Shown here: positions 1-7,322 of the stretch, one piece after another
Numbering within the stretch: position 1 is the stretch's first letter
Layout: the number at the start of each line of letters is the position of its first letter
NCBI GenBank assembly: GCA_020723345.1
Contig: DYJA01000013.1
Span: 38,295 to 102,294, forward strand
DNA from: Candidatus Aquidulcis sp.
GTDB lineage: Bacteria > Chloroflexota > Anaerolineae > UBA4142
DNA length: 64,000 bases
Direction of reading: 5' to 3'
Translations under genes and position numbers: made by a program
Notes under the pieces: model-generated
Database searches by the model: none
What the model saw: only the letters and a program-made list of their open reading frames with translations
Told to the model about the DNA's origin: nothing

Positions 1-1
1 A

Positions 2-718
2 GCTTTTCATTTGACCATTATCTCAAAGCGAAGCAGTTTCAACCAAAAAGATCTTGAGCGGGCATACCTTGAGGTTTACGAACGGTTTAGCGTTCCACGA
101 GCTGAAGCGCGGAAAGTCGCCCGCGAGATCGAGTCTCACACAGGGCTAATTATCGCAACATGGTCAGAGAACTATGAGTTTGCCCATAAATCAATTCAAG
201 AGTATTTAACTGCTGAGTATATCTTGAAGCTTCCCACTATTCCGCCCGAGAAGGCAATTAAGCTTCCAAACGAAATGGCCCTTGCTGTTGCACTTTCGTC
301 AGACGCGAATGAATATTTCGCCGCAGTGGTTTTTGCTGTTATTGATCGGAGCAGAGGAACACTTGAGGATTTTACCCACCCTTTCCTTCGGCGGACACTG
401 CTAGAGAAAGTGGACTTCTGCCCATCAATTTCTTTGGGACAGTTTGTCCTCGCTCTGTACTCAGAAACATACCATCCATCCCGAGGGCAGTTACGTTTAC
501 CTTTGGGTAGCGGATCGGATGTCTTCTCGGATTTTTTGAGACTAGCTCCGGTGCGCGAGTCAGTCGTATCCGTTATGCAAATGCTTCAGACTCGACGACA
601 GATCGGAGATGTCTACTTGGTTCTGCCTAAAGAAAACGCAAGCACTTTTACAATGCTTTTTAAGTCTATTGGTCACTACACCGTTGATAATCGTTTTCTG
701 GAGCTAATGAAAGTATGA
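2..718 (+). CDS. NACHT/STAND-type NTPase, C-terminal fragment (5' truncated by window edge)
   Basis: The reading frame is open to the left edge, so only the C-terminus is visible; the TTG at 11 need not be the true start. The motif FAHKSIQEYLTAEYIL (about 15 residues after GLIIATW) is the helix that follows the winged-helix part of NACHT-type STAND NTPases, used in signalling and anti-phage defence. The following 150 residues look helical and have no motif I recognise. Base composition is clearly more AT-rich than the genes that follow, which suggests separate ancestry. Its stop overlaps the start of the next gene by 4 bases. The NTPase domain itself is outside the window, so the family call rests on one motif. 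Confidence 0.5.
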   Translation, partial: AFHLTIISKRSSFNQKDLERAYLEVYERFSVPRAEARKVAREIESHTGLIIATWSENYEFAHKSIQEYLTAEYILKLPTIPPEKAIKLPNEMALAVALSSDANEYFAAVVFAVIDRSRGTLEDFTHPFLRRTLLEKVDFCPSISLGQFVLALYSETYHPSRGQLRLPLGSGSDVFSDFLRLAPVRESVVSVMQMLQTRRQIGDVYLVLPKENASTFTMLFKSIGHYTVDNRFLELMKV

Positions 719-1785
719 TGACATTGAATAACGTCCAACTCCAAACCTCCCCCCTCCGCCTCGAAACCGTCACCAAGCGTTTTGGCGCGGTTGTCGCGGT
801 TGAGCGTGTCTCGCTCGAAATTCCGCGCGGCGCGTTCACGACGCTGCTCGGACCCAGCGGTTGCGGCAAGACGACTTTGCTCCGCATCATCGCCGGGTTC
901 TACGAGCCGGACGAGGGACACATTTTTCTCGACGACAAGCAGATTGACGATGTGCCGACGCATCTGCGCGGCACCGCGATGGTTTTTCAAGATTACGCGC
1001 TGTGGCCCCACATGACCGTCTACGACAACATCGCATACGGTCTGCGGATGAACAAAACGCCGCAGAACGAACTTGACGCGCGCGTTCACGCGACGATGCA
1101 ACTCGTCGAAATGCCCGCTGACTTTTTGAAGCGGCGTCCGACCGAACTCTCCGGCGGTCAGCAGCAGCGCGTCGCGCTCGCGCGCGCGCTGATCGTGCGC
1201 CCGCGCGTGCTGCTGCTCGACGAGCCGCTGTCGAATCTCGACGCGAAAGTGCGCCAGCGCTTGCGGCTAGAGATTCGCAGTTTGCAGCGCCGCATCGGCA
1301 TCACGACGATTTACGTGACGCACGATCAGGAAGAAGCGCTGAGTATGTCCGATGTCGTCGTCGTGATGAACCAGGGCGCGGTCGTCCAAGTGGGCAAGCC
1401 GGAGGAAATTTACCGCCAGCCCGGCACCGCGTTCGTCGCGGAATTTATGGGCGTGAGCAACGTGCTGCGCGGCAAGGTTACACAAGACGGAAAAATGGTA
1501 GACGCGGGCGGTATTTGCATTGCGTACACCGGCGCGCCGGGCAGCGCGGTCACGGTCGTCTTCAAAGCGGACGAGGCGGAACCGATCGGCGACGGCGCGC
1601 GCGCGGACGACGCGGTTGTGTTTGAAGGCGATGTGATCGAAGCATTCTTCTTCGGCGCGATGTACCGGCATTTCGTCAACGTCAACGGCAACACGATCCT
1701 CGTCGATCGTCCGACGCGGATCGAAGCGAAACGCGTGCGGCTCGCGGTCGCGCGCGACAAGGTTCAAGTGTTTGTGGAAGAATAA
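715..1785 (+). CDS. ABC transporter ATP-binding protein (MalK/UgpC/PotA type)
   Basis: Cytoplasmic ATPase of a carbohydrate, polyamine or iron-type ABC importer, 356 residues, the usual length. Walker A GPSGCGKT lies at residues 46-53, followed by a Q-loop (VFQDYALWPHMT), signature LSGGQQQRVALARAL, Walker B VLLLDEPLSNLDAK and the H-loop YVTHDQEEALSMSD. The C-terminal 120 residues match a TOBE-type regulatory domain. No permease or binding protein is adjacent; the nearest partners are at 11.6-15.7 kb, where a second ATPase of the same type is encoded. It may serve a transporter encoded elsewhere or share permeases with that set. Two ATG codons (715, 718) are possible starts; the first overlaps the upstream stop. 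Confidence 0.85.
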   Translation: MMTLNNVQLQTSPLRLETVTKRFGAVVAVERVSLEIPRGAFTTLLGPSGCGKTTLLRIIAGFYEPDEGHIFLDDKQIDDVPTHLRGTAMVFQDYALWPHMTVYDNIAYGLRMNKTPQNELDARVHATMQLVEMPADFLKRRPTELSGGQQQRVALARALIVRPRVLLLDEPLSNLDAKVRQRLRLEIRSLQRRIGITTIYVTHDQEEALSMSDVVVVMNQGAVVQVGKPEEIYRQPGTAFVAEFMGVSNVLRGKVTQDGKMVDAGGICIAYTGAPGSAVTVVFKADEAEPIGDGARADDAVVFEGDVIEAFFFGAMYRHFVNVNGNTILVDRPTRIEAKRVRLAVARDKVQVFVEE

Positions 1786-1853
1786 AATATACATGGACTT
1801 TCTGCTTCAGCGAATCGTTTTGCAGAACGAGTAAATGAACAAGGAGGATTGCT

Positions 1854-2348
1854 ATGGGCCTAAATTCGGTCGTCTTGGACACAGCATCAACACGTGCGCT
1901 ATTGGAAATTGCATACGATGAAGGTCTTCTTCAAGAAGAAGGGCACAAAACGGATTTGTTTTTGGCGAGTTTAAAGAGACGACCTTTGACAGTCCGAAAG
2001 CAGGTGGATTCAACGCTTATCAAAACTCCTTTGCTTGGAGAGACACCCTCAATCGTGGGAAATACGTTGCCACAGAAACAGATGGATCAAGCGGGGGAAA
2101 TTGCCCTATTTCAGATAGTGACAAGAGACCTGATTGGATTCACACCAAGGACGTTATGGGATGCACTGAAAGGGGCAAATAATCCTGCAAGTCAAAGCCT
2201 TCGTCAGCACATCCCATTATGGCTTGAACAAATCCTCAAATTTGATTTGAGAGAGGAAGAACTCATTCGGCAGGAGATTGCGAAAGCCACAAAGGAATTG
2301 GAAAAGGCATCCAAATGGAACTGTGCCTTAACGACGCAACGACGATAA
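1854..2348 (+). CDS. Hypothetical protein, AT-rich orphan
   Basis: Predicted 164-residue soluble protein that I do not recognise. A strong Shine-Dalgarno sequence (AAGGAGG at 1841-1847) lies 6 bases before the ATG, which supports expression. The C-terminal third is highly charged and helical (repeated E, K and R), compatible with a short coiled coil. Codon use and base composition are markedly more AT-rich than the flanking genes, like the truncated gene at the window start, so it may have been acquired. There are no membrane segments, cysteine clusters or signal peptide. The last residues (NCALTTQRR) are polar and could reflect a frameshifted or replaced C-terminus. Confidence 0.6.
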   Translation: MGLNSVVLDTASTRALLEIAYDEGLLQEEGHKTDLFLASLKRRPLTVRKQVDSTLIKTPLLGETPSIVGNTLPQKQMDQAGEIALFQIVTRDLIGFTPRTLWDALKGANNPASQSLRQHIPLWLEQILKFDLREEELIRQEIAKATKELEKASKWNCALTTQRR

Positions 2349-2418
2349 CTAGCCCATTCGAGGCCGATGTGCAGATTCCGGCGTGCCTGAAGTATCTGCG
2401 ACCAAGTTGGACAAGTAA

Positions 2419-3237
2419 ATGAAATTCGGCGCGTGCACGTGGATTTTCGGCGACGAGCCGCTGCCCGCAATCGCGCGGCGCGTCGCGGCAATCGGCTTGG
2501 ACGGCGTCGAGTTGTTCGGCGACGTGTCGCAGGACGCGCGCGCCGCGCGCCAAATCCTCGCGGATCACAATCTCGCCGTCCTATCGCTCACGCCCGCAAA
2601 TGTTGACCTGTGTCATCCCGACGCGCAAGTTCATCGCGCCGCGCGCGATTATTATTTTCGGCTGATTGATTTCGCGGCAGAGGCGGGCGCGCCGCTCGTT
2701 TCGTGTCATGGGATGGTCGGGCGCGTGCGCGCGGTCAGTTCGTATCGCGCAGAATGGGATTTGATGATCGCCGCCGTGCGTGAAATTGCGCGCCGCGCGG
2801 CGGAGCGCGATCTACGCGTCGCGATCGAGTTGCTCAATCGCTACGAGGCGCATTTGCTGAACACGGTTGACGACGGGCAGCGGTTCGTGCGCGAGACCGG
2901 CGTGGACAATGTCGGCTTGCTCCTCGACGCGTACCACATGAACATCGAAGAAGCGCATCTGCCGCGCGCGATAGAGCACGTCGGGCGCGCGCTCTTTTTG
3001 TTTCACGCCGCCGATTCGAATCGACAAGCCATCGGACGCGGGCACACCGATTTTCGCGCGATCGTCGACGCGCTGCGCGCGATCGATTATCGCGGCGATA
3101 TTGTTTTTGAATGTGTCGCGCCCGGACCGGATCCTTTCACCCCGATCAAAGACTCCTCTGCGCGCGAACAAGTCGAAATGTTTTTGCGCGAGTCGCTGGC
3201 ACAGTTGAACGAGTGCAAGCGTTTGCAATGGGCTTGA
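2419..3237 (+). CDS. Sugar phosphate isomerase/epimerase (TIM barrel, tagatose 3-epimerase-like)
   Basis: 272-residue member of the xylose-isomerase-like TIM-barrel superfamily, which performs metal-dependent isomerisation or C3 epimerisation of ketoses and inososes. The four expected metal ligands are visible: Glu in VAIELLNRYEAH, Asp and His in LLLDAYHMNIEEA, His in LFHAADSNR and Glu in IVFECVAPG. The RQAIGRGHTDF stretch is typical of the D-tagatose/D-psicose 3-epimerase branch. It is most like the isomerase at 18840 in the same island. The ribosome-binding site is weak. Its last 25 bases carry a palindrome and the -35 box of the next gene, so the end of this gene doubles as regulatory DNA. 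The substrate cannot be read from sequence. Confidence 0.8.
   Translation: MKFGACTWIFGDEPLPAIARRVAAIGLDGVELFGDVSQDARAARQILADHNLAVLSLTPANVDLCHPDAQVHRAARDYYFRLIDFAAEAGAPLVSCHGMVGRVRAVSSYRAEWDLMIAAVREIARRAAERDLRVAIELLNRYEAHLLNTVDDGQRFVRETGVDNVGLLLDAYHMNIEEAHLPRAIEHVGRALFLFHAADSNRQAIGRGHTDFRAIVDALRAIDYRGDIVFECVAPGPDPFTPIKDSSAREQVEMFLRESLAQLNECKRLQWA
3214..3227. promoter_or_regulatory. Auxiliary LacI-family operator-like site
   Basis: Imperfect palindrome TGCAAGCGTTTGCA (12 of 14 positions symmetric) inside the end of the isomerase gene. Its centre is 22 bp, about two helical turns, upstream of the perfect operator at 3237-3248. With the following AATGGG it matches 17 of 19 bases at 16694-16712, upstream of another gene of the island. 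Confidence 0.5.
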
Positions 3238-3262
3238 CAAGCGCTTGTATTTATGATATAGT
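3234..3262 (+). promoter_or_regulatory. Sigma70-type promoter of the LacI-type regulator gene
   Basis: TTGACA (3234-3239), a 17-bp spacer and TATAGT (3257-3262), a near-consensus promoter about 100 bp upstream of the regulator start. The -35 box overlaps the stop codon of the isomerase gene. Confidence 0.8.
3237..3248. promoter_or_regulatory. LacI-family operator, perfect palindrome
   Basis: ACAAGCGCTTGT is a perfect 12-bp palindrome with the central CG and AAnCGnTT pattern common to LacI-family operators. It spans the -35 box and spacer of the promoter, so bound repressor should block polymerase; negative autoregulation is the inference. Confidence 0.7.
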
Positions 3263-3360
3263 GTTGCCACGCGCAAGCACATCCGATTCACCTCTTTCTC
3301 CCTCAAACGATCGGTTCTCCTACCCTGCGCGCAAGTTTGTGCTTTCTCCCGGACTAGTGT

Positions 3361-4353
3361 ATGCCTGTAACGATGGACGATGTTGCCAGAGCCGCCGGCG
3401 TCGCTCTTTCCACGGTCTCACGCGCGCTGTCCGACAACCCGCGCGTGAATGTCGCCACGCGCGCCCAGATCCAAAAATTGGCGCGCGAGATGGGATATGT
3501 CCCCAGCGCGATCGCGCGCGGGCTTGCCACCAAACGAACCTATGCTCTTGGAGTCGTCGTGCACGATATCGTCGATCCGTTCCAGGCGGAATTGGTGCGC
3601 TTGATTGATATGCGCGCGCTAGAACTCGGCTACAGTCTCCTCCTTTCGCACTCCGGCGACGAGGAGCAGCGCGAACAGCAAGCCATTAATATTTTGCGGC
3701 AGCAACGCGTGGATGCGATTATCATGCCCGATTCTTCGGTGTCCGATTCGTTTCTTTCTCAAGTGGCTAGCGAGGGCATGCCCGTCGTGCTGTTGAACCG
3801 CATGAGTTACCCCTACTCGATCGAGATTGATAATGTCGGCGCGGGCGAAATGGCGGCGATCCATTTATTGGATCTCGGTCATCGCCGCATCGCGTATATC
3901 GGCGGCACGCGCACCCAACCCGAAAACGATGATCGGCAAAGCGGCTACGCGCGCGCGCTCGAAAAGCGCGGACAGTCTGTCGATCCCGCTCTAATTACTC
4001 TGGGCAACGGTTGGTCCGATGGCGGTCGCGATTGCATGCGCGAATTCCTGAAACTGGCGCACCCGCCGACCGCCGTATTCTGCTATAACGATTTGACCGC
4101 GTTTGGCGCGATCGGCGCGATCCAAGCGGCTGGGTTGCGCGTGCCGCAAGATATTTCCGTGGTCGGCTTTGACGATATCGCGCTTGCCTCGATTCTGCAT
4201 CCGCCGTTGACTTCGATCGCGCAAGACAAGGAACAGATGGCAAAGCTAGCCGTCGAAATGGCGCACGCGCTCGCGACCGGCAAACCCGCCGCGCCGCGAA
4301 CGATTTTGCCGGGACGGCTCGTCGTGCGCGCGTCGACTGCGGCTTGTTCGTAG
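3361..4353 (+). CDS. LacI-family transcriptional regulator
   Basis: 330 residues. The N-terminus MPVTMDDVARAAGVALSTVSRALS is the LacI helix-turn-helix, followed by the hinge helix PSAIARGLATKRT that inserts into the operator minor groove. The rest is a periplasmic-binding-like sensor domain (LGVVVHDIVDPFQAELVR; VSVVGFDDIALASI; PPLTSIAQ). Such proteins normally bind a sugar or sugar derivative and control the neighbouring catabolic genes. Its promoter contains a perfect palindrome. The final codon and the TAG stop lie in the left arm of a hairpin repeat (4346-4399). The effector is unknown but is probably the substrate of the catabolic island that follows. Confidence 0.93.
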   Translation: MPVTMDDVARAAGVALSTVSRALSDNPRVNVATRAQIQKLAREMGYVPSAIARGLATKRTYALGVVVHDIVDPFQAELVRLIDMRALELGYSLLLSHSGDEEQREQQAINILRQQRVDAIIMPDSSVSDSFLSQVASEGMPVVLLNRMSYPYSIEIDNVGAGEMAAIHLLDLGHRRIAYIGGTRTQPENDDRQSGYARALEKRGQSVDPALITLGNGWSDGGRDCMREFLKLAHPPTAVFCYNDLTAFGAIGAIQAAGLRVPQDISVVGFDDIALASILHPPLTSIAQDKEQMAKLAVEMAHALATGKPAAPRTILPGRLVVRASTAACS

Positions 4354-4399
4354 TGGGCGATTTATCGCCGCAACTCGCGCTGAAGCGCATACTACGAAC
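4346..4399. repeat. Intergenic hairpin supplying the LacI gene stop codon
   Basis: Arms GTTCGTAGT (4346-4354) and ACTACGAAC (4391-4399) flank a smaller hairpin, GGCGAtttaTCGCC. The regulator stop (TAG, 4351-4353) is inside the left arm. Confidence 0.7.
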
Positions 4400-4413
4400 A
4401 CAAGGACAAATCA

Positions 4414-5421
4414 ATGCCAAAAGTACGCATCGCAATTCAAGGCAGCGGCGTCATCGCGCGTTATCACGCGCGCGCGTGCAAAGCGATCCCCGACGTCGAG
4501 TTGGTTGCTGCCGCCAACTGGCGACCCGAATCGCTGGCGCGCTTTGCGAAAGAATGGGAAATTCCGCGCACGACAACTTCTTTCGCCGATCTCGCCGCCG
4601 CGCGCGACGTTGACGCTGCCATCATCACCGTTCCCAATTATCTACACAAAGACGAAACGATCCGGATGCTGCGCTCCGGCAAACACGTGCTGATCGAAAA
4701 ACCGATGGCGCTGAATGCCGCCGAGGCGGAAGAGATGCTCGCTGTCGCGCGCGCCACCGGACGATTGCTGATGGTCGGGCACATGTGGCGCTTCGATAAC
4801 GAAATCGGTTGGCTGCGGAACGTGATCGCGCAAGGGACGCTCGGCGAGATCGTTCGCACCAAAGGTTTCGCGATTCATCCGCCGGGTTTTGGACCCAAGG
4901 GCTGGTTCAACGAGCGCGCCAAAGCCGGCGGCGGCGTCATCATGGACATGGCGATTCACGCGGTTGACACCGCGCGCTTTTTGATGGGCGAGCCGCTGCC
5001 GACCAAGGTGTACGCGCACGCCAGCACGCGTTTTTCTTCCATCGAAGTGGAAGACAACGCGACGTTCATCGTGGATTGGAACAACGGCGCGTACTCGACG
5101 ATTGAAACGGCGGCGTGGCAGACGTACGCCGAAGCGCCCGAAGGCGCGGCGCACGTGTGGGGCACGCGCGGTTATGGGCGCGCATTTCCGTCCGCGCTTT
5201 ATCTTTCCGTCGGCGACACGATCGGCGCGTTCACGCCAACTTTTCCGGCGCGCATCGAACAATGCGATTGGCCCATGTACCAGCGCCAGATCGAACACTT
5301 TGCCGCGTGCATCCGCAGCGGCGCGCAACCGAAACCCGGCGGCGCGGAAGGACTCGTCGTGATGCAAGTGATGGACGCGGTATACAAATCGGTTGCGACG
5401 GGTAAGGTTGTTGGCATCTAA
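4414..5421 (+). CDS. Gfo/Idh/MocA-family NAD(P)-dependent dehydrogenase
   Basis: 335-residue oxidoreductase. The N-terminal Rossmann fold starts with IAIQGSGVIARYHARAC; the family signature EKPMAL (Lys of the catalytic EKP motif) follows about 90 residues later; and the C-terminal alpha/beta domain contains GGGVIMDMAIHAVDTARFLMG with the conserved Asp-x-x-x-His pair. Members oxidise or reduce sugar and cyclitol hydroxyls, including inositol 2-dehydrogenase and rhizopine MocA. It lies between the regulator and a DegT-type aminotransferase, an arrangement compatible with making a keto-sugar or inosose that is then transaminated, or the reverse. A ribosome-binding site AAGGAC precedes the ATG. 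Confidence 0.88.
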   Translation: MPKVRIAIQGSGVIARYHARACKAIPDVELVAAANWRPESLARFAKEWEIPRTTTSFADLAAARDVDAAIITVPNYLHKDETIRMLRSGKHVLIEKPMALNAAEAEEMLAVARATGRLLMVGHMWRFDNEIGWLRNVIAQGTLGEIVRTKGFAIHPPGFGPKGWFNERAKAGGGVIMDMAIHAVDTARFLMGEPLPTKVYAHASTRFSSIEVEDNATFIVDWNNGAYSTIETAAWQTYAEAPEGAAHVWGTRGYGRAFPSALYLSVGDTIGAFTPTFPARIEQCDWPMYQRQIEHFAACIRSGAQPKPGGAEGLVVMQVMDAVYKSVATGKVVGI

Positions 5422-5422
5422 C

Positions 5423-5501
5423 GGTGTCAACGAATATGACACGAATAAACGAATGTCGAAGCGCGCGCGATTCGTTTATTCGTTCAACATTCGTTGACAC
5501 C
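5423..5501. repeat. Long intergenic hairpin, family CGAATAAACGAAT, copy 1
   Basis: The arms begin GGTGTCAACGAAT and end ATTCGTTGACACC, with an inner pair ACGAATAAACGAAT / ATTCGTTTATTCGT around a GCGCGCGC loop. A second member of the same family is at 10588-10661, also between two genes of the catabolic island. Confidence 0.85.
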
Positions 5502-5532
5502 GAGCGACGAATATTGCAATTGGAGTACATTG

Positions 5533-6819
5533 ATGAAATCCAACTCTCAACTCGCCATTCACGGCGGACCCAAAACTGTTCCCGACGGATTGAAAAAATC
5601 GTGGCCCGAAATCACGCCGGAAGACAAAGCAGCAGTGCTTGCCGTTTTGGAACGCAAGGTGCTGTCCGGCGTTCACGCGCCCGAAGCCGTTGGACTCGAA
5701 GCGGAATGGGCGGCGTACACCGGCAGCAAGTACGTTCTCAGTTTCAACAGCGGCACCGCGGCGATTCATTCCGCGCTCTTCGCGCTCAAGATCGGACCAG
5801 GCGACGAAGTCATCACGTCGGCATTCTCTTTCTCTGGTTCGTTTCATCCCATCCTCGAACAAAATGCGATTCCGATTTTCGTGGACATTGACGAACGGAC
5901 GTACAACATCGACGTCGCCCAAGTCGAAGCCAAGATTACGGATCGCACCAAGGCGCTGTTGCCGGTACACATCCATGGTTTACCGGCGGACATGGACGAG
6001 TTGCTCGCGCTCGGAAAAAAGTACGGCATTCCGGTCGTCGAGGACGCGTGCCAGGCGCACGGCGCGACGTATCACGGCAAAAAAGCCGGTACTATCGGAG
6101 CGATGGGTTGTTTCAGTCTCAATGTGACGAAAAATTTTTCCGGTGGCGAGGGTGGTTTCCTGAACACGGACGACGAAGCGCTAGCCGAGCGCGCCAAAAT
6201 GATCCGAACATTCGGCGAAAGAGTTGGCAAAGAAAAAGAAAAGATTCGTCCGTACTATTCGCACACGATTGGCTGGAACTATCGCACCCAGGAACTGCCC
6301 GCCGCGTTCGCGCGCAGCCAACTCAAGCGCCTCGACAAGTACAACCAGATCGCGCAGCGCAATGCCGTGTACTTGACGCGCGAACTCGCGGACGTGCCGG
6401 GCATCCTCCCGCCGTACGTGCCGCCGGATCGCACCTCCATCTACCACAAATACCGCGTGCGTTTCGATCCGAGCGTCTGGAATTTGCGCGCGTCGCCCGT
6501 CGAAATTCGCAACGCGTTCGTCGCCGCGCTCGAAGCCGAAGGCGTTGCCGCGACGCTCTGGCACGTCACGCCGTTGACTTCGTTCCCGATCTTTGAAACG
6601 CTCGAAGGTTACGGCAAGGGTTGTCCCTGGAGTTGCCCATTTTACGGCAAAGAGATTCGCTACAACAAAAGCGATTATCCGCGCGCGCAACATCTGCTCG
6701 ACACGTCGTTCGTTATCAACGACGAGGCGAATCCAATTTACATTCAAGATGTGGAGTTGATGGGGCATTACGTCGCCGCGATTCGCAAAGTTGTAAGTCG
6801 GATCGACGAGATTTTGTAG
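5533..6819 (+). CDS. DegT/DnrJ/EryC1/StrS-family PLP aminotransferase
   Basis: 428-residue sugar aminotransferase of fold type I. Landmarks are FNSGTAAIHSALFALKIGPGDEVI (PLP phosphate contact), VEDACQAHGATYHGKKAGTIG, and SLNVTKNFSGGEGG with the Schiff-base Lys at residue 200. The family transfers an amino group to keto-sugars; subclasses act on scyllo-inosose and 2-deoxy-scyllo-inosose. Chosen start: ATG with GGAG 7 bases upstream; an in-frame TTG 39 bases earlier lies inside a hairpin repeat. Most DegT enzymes are biosynthetic, so its presence in a catabolic island with an importer is notable and suggests removal of an amino group from an amino-sugar or amino-cyclitol. Confidence 0.88.
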   Translation: MKSNSQLAIHGGPKTVPDGLKKSWPEITPEDKAAVLAVLERKVLSGVHAPEAVGLEAEWAAYTGSKYVLSFNSGTAAIHSALFALKIGPGDEVITSAFSFSGSFHPILEQNAIPIFVDIDERTYNIDVAQVEAKITDRTKALLPVHIHGLPADMDELLALGKKYGIPVVEDACQAHGATYHGKKAGTIGAMGCFSLNVTKNFSGGEGGFLNTDDEALAERAKMIRTFGERVGKEKEKIRPYYSHTIGWNYRTQELPAAFARSQLKRLDKYNQIAQRNAVYLTRELADVPGILPPYVPPDRTSIYHKYRVRFDPSVWNLRASPVEIRNAFVAALEAEGVAATLWHVTPLTSFPIFETLEGYGKGCPWSCPFYGKEIRYNKSDYPRAQHLLDTSFVINDEANPIYIQDVELMGHYVAAIRKVVSRIDEIL

Positions 6820-6821
6820 CC

Positions 6822-7310
6822 ATGCAGTTTGACGAGTGGCAAGGTTTGGAACGGGCATCCGATTACGTTCACCGGCTGCGACGCAAAGTGGGACATGATT
6901 TGTTGCTGTTGCCGTCGGTCACCATTTTGGCGTTTGATGAAAGCAAGCGCGTTCTGTTGCTCCGACACGCTAATCGCGATCTGTGGGTAGCGCCGGGCGG
7001 AATGATCGAGCCGGACGAGACGCCGGAGCACGCGGCGCGGCGCGAGATGCAAGAGGAAACCGGATGCGTGGTGGATTTGATTCGGATCCTTGGCGTGTAC
7101 GGGGGACCTGAATTTCGCGTGCGCTACGAAAACGGCGACGAAGTGGCATACGTGATGACCGTTTTCCAAGCCACGATTCGCGAGGGCACGCCGCGTCCGA
7201 ACGGCACCGAAAGTCTCGAGGTGCGATTCTTGGCGGCGGCGGAAATCGAAAATCTTCAATCGGCGGCTTGGTTGCCCATCGTGCTTCGTGATTGCTTTCG
7301 CCGAATGTAG
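6822..7310 (+). CDS. Nudix hydrolase
   Basis: 162-residue protein. The Nudix box begins GGMIEPDETPEHAARREMQ and continues EETG, fitting the GX5EX7REUXEEXGU pattern with all metal-binding glutamates present. The family hydrolyses nucleoside diphosphates linked to another moiety, such as NDP-sugars or oxidised nucleotides. The ATG follows the aminotransferase stop by 2 bases, so it is probably co-translated. Its role in the island is unclear; it could release sugar phosphate from an NDP-sugar or be a housekeeping passenger. Confidence 0.9.
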   Translation: MQFDEWQGLERASDYVHRLRRKVGHDLLLLPSVTILAFDESKRVLLLRHANRDLWVAPGGMIEPDETPEHAARREMQEETGCVVDLIRILGVYGGPEFRVRYENGDEVAYVMTVFQATIREGTPRPNGTESLEVRFLAAAEIENLQSAAWLPIVLRDCFRRM

Positions 7311-7322
7311 GAGACGATTCAC

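Noticed and set aside
5423..5501. Tandem short words in intergenic regions as possible CRISPR repeats
   Set aside because: Units are 6-13 bp with no spacers of constant length, they form hairpins, and no cas genes are present.
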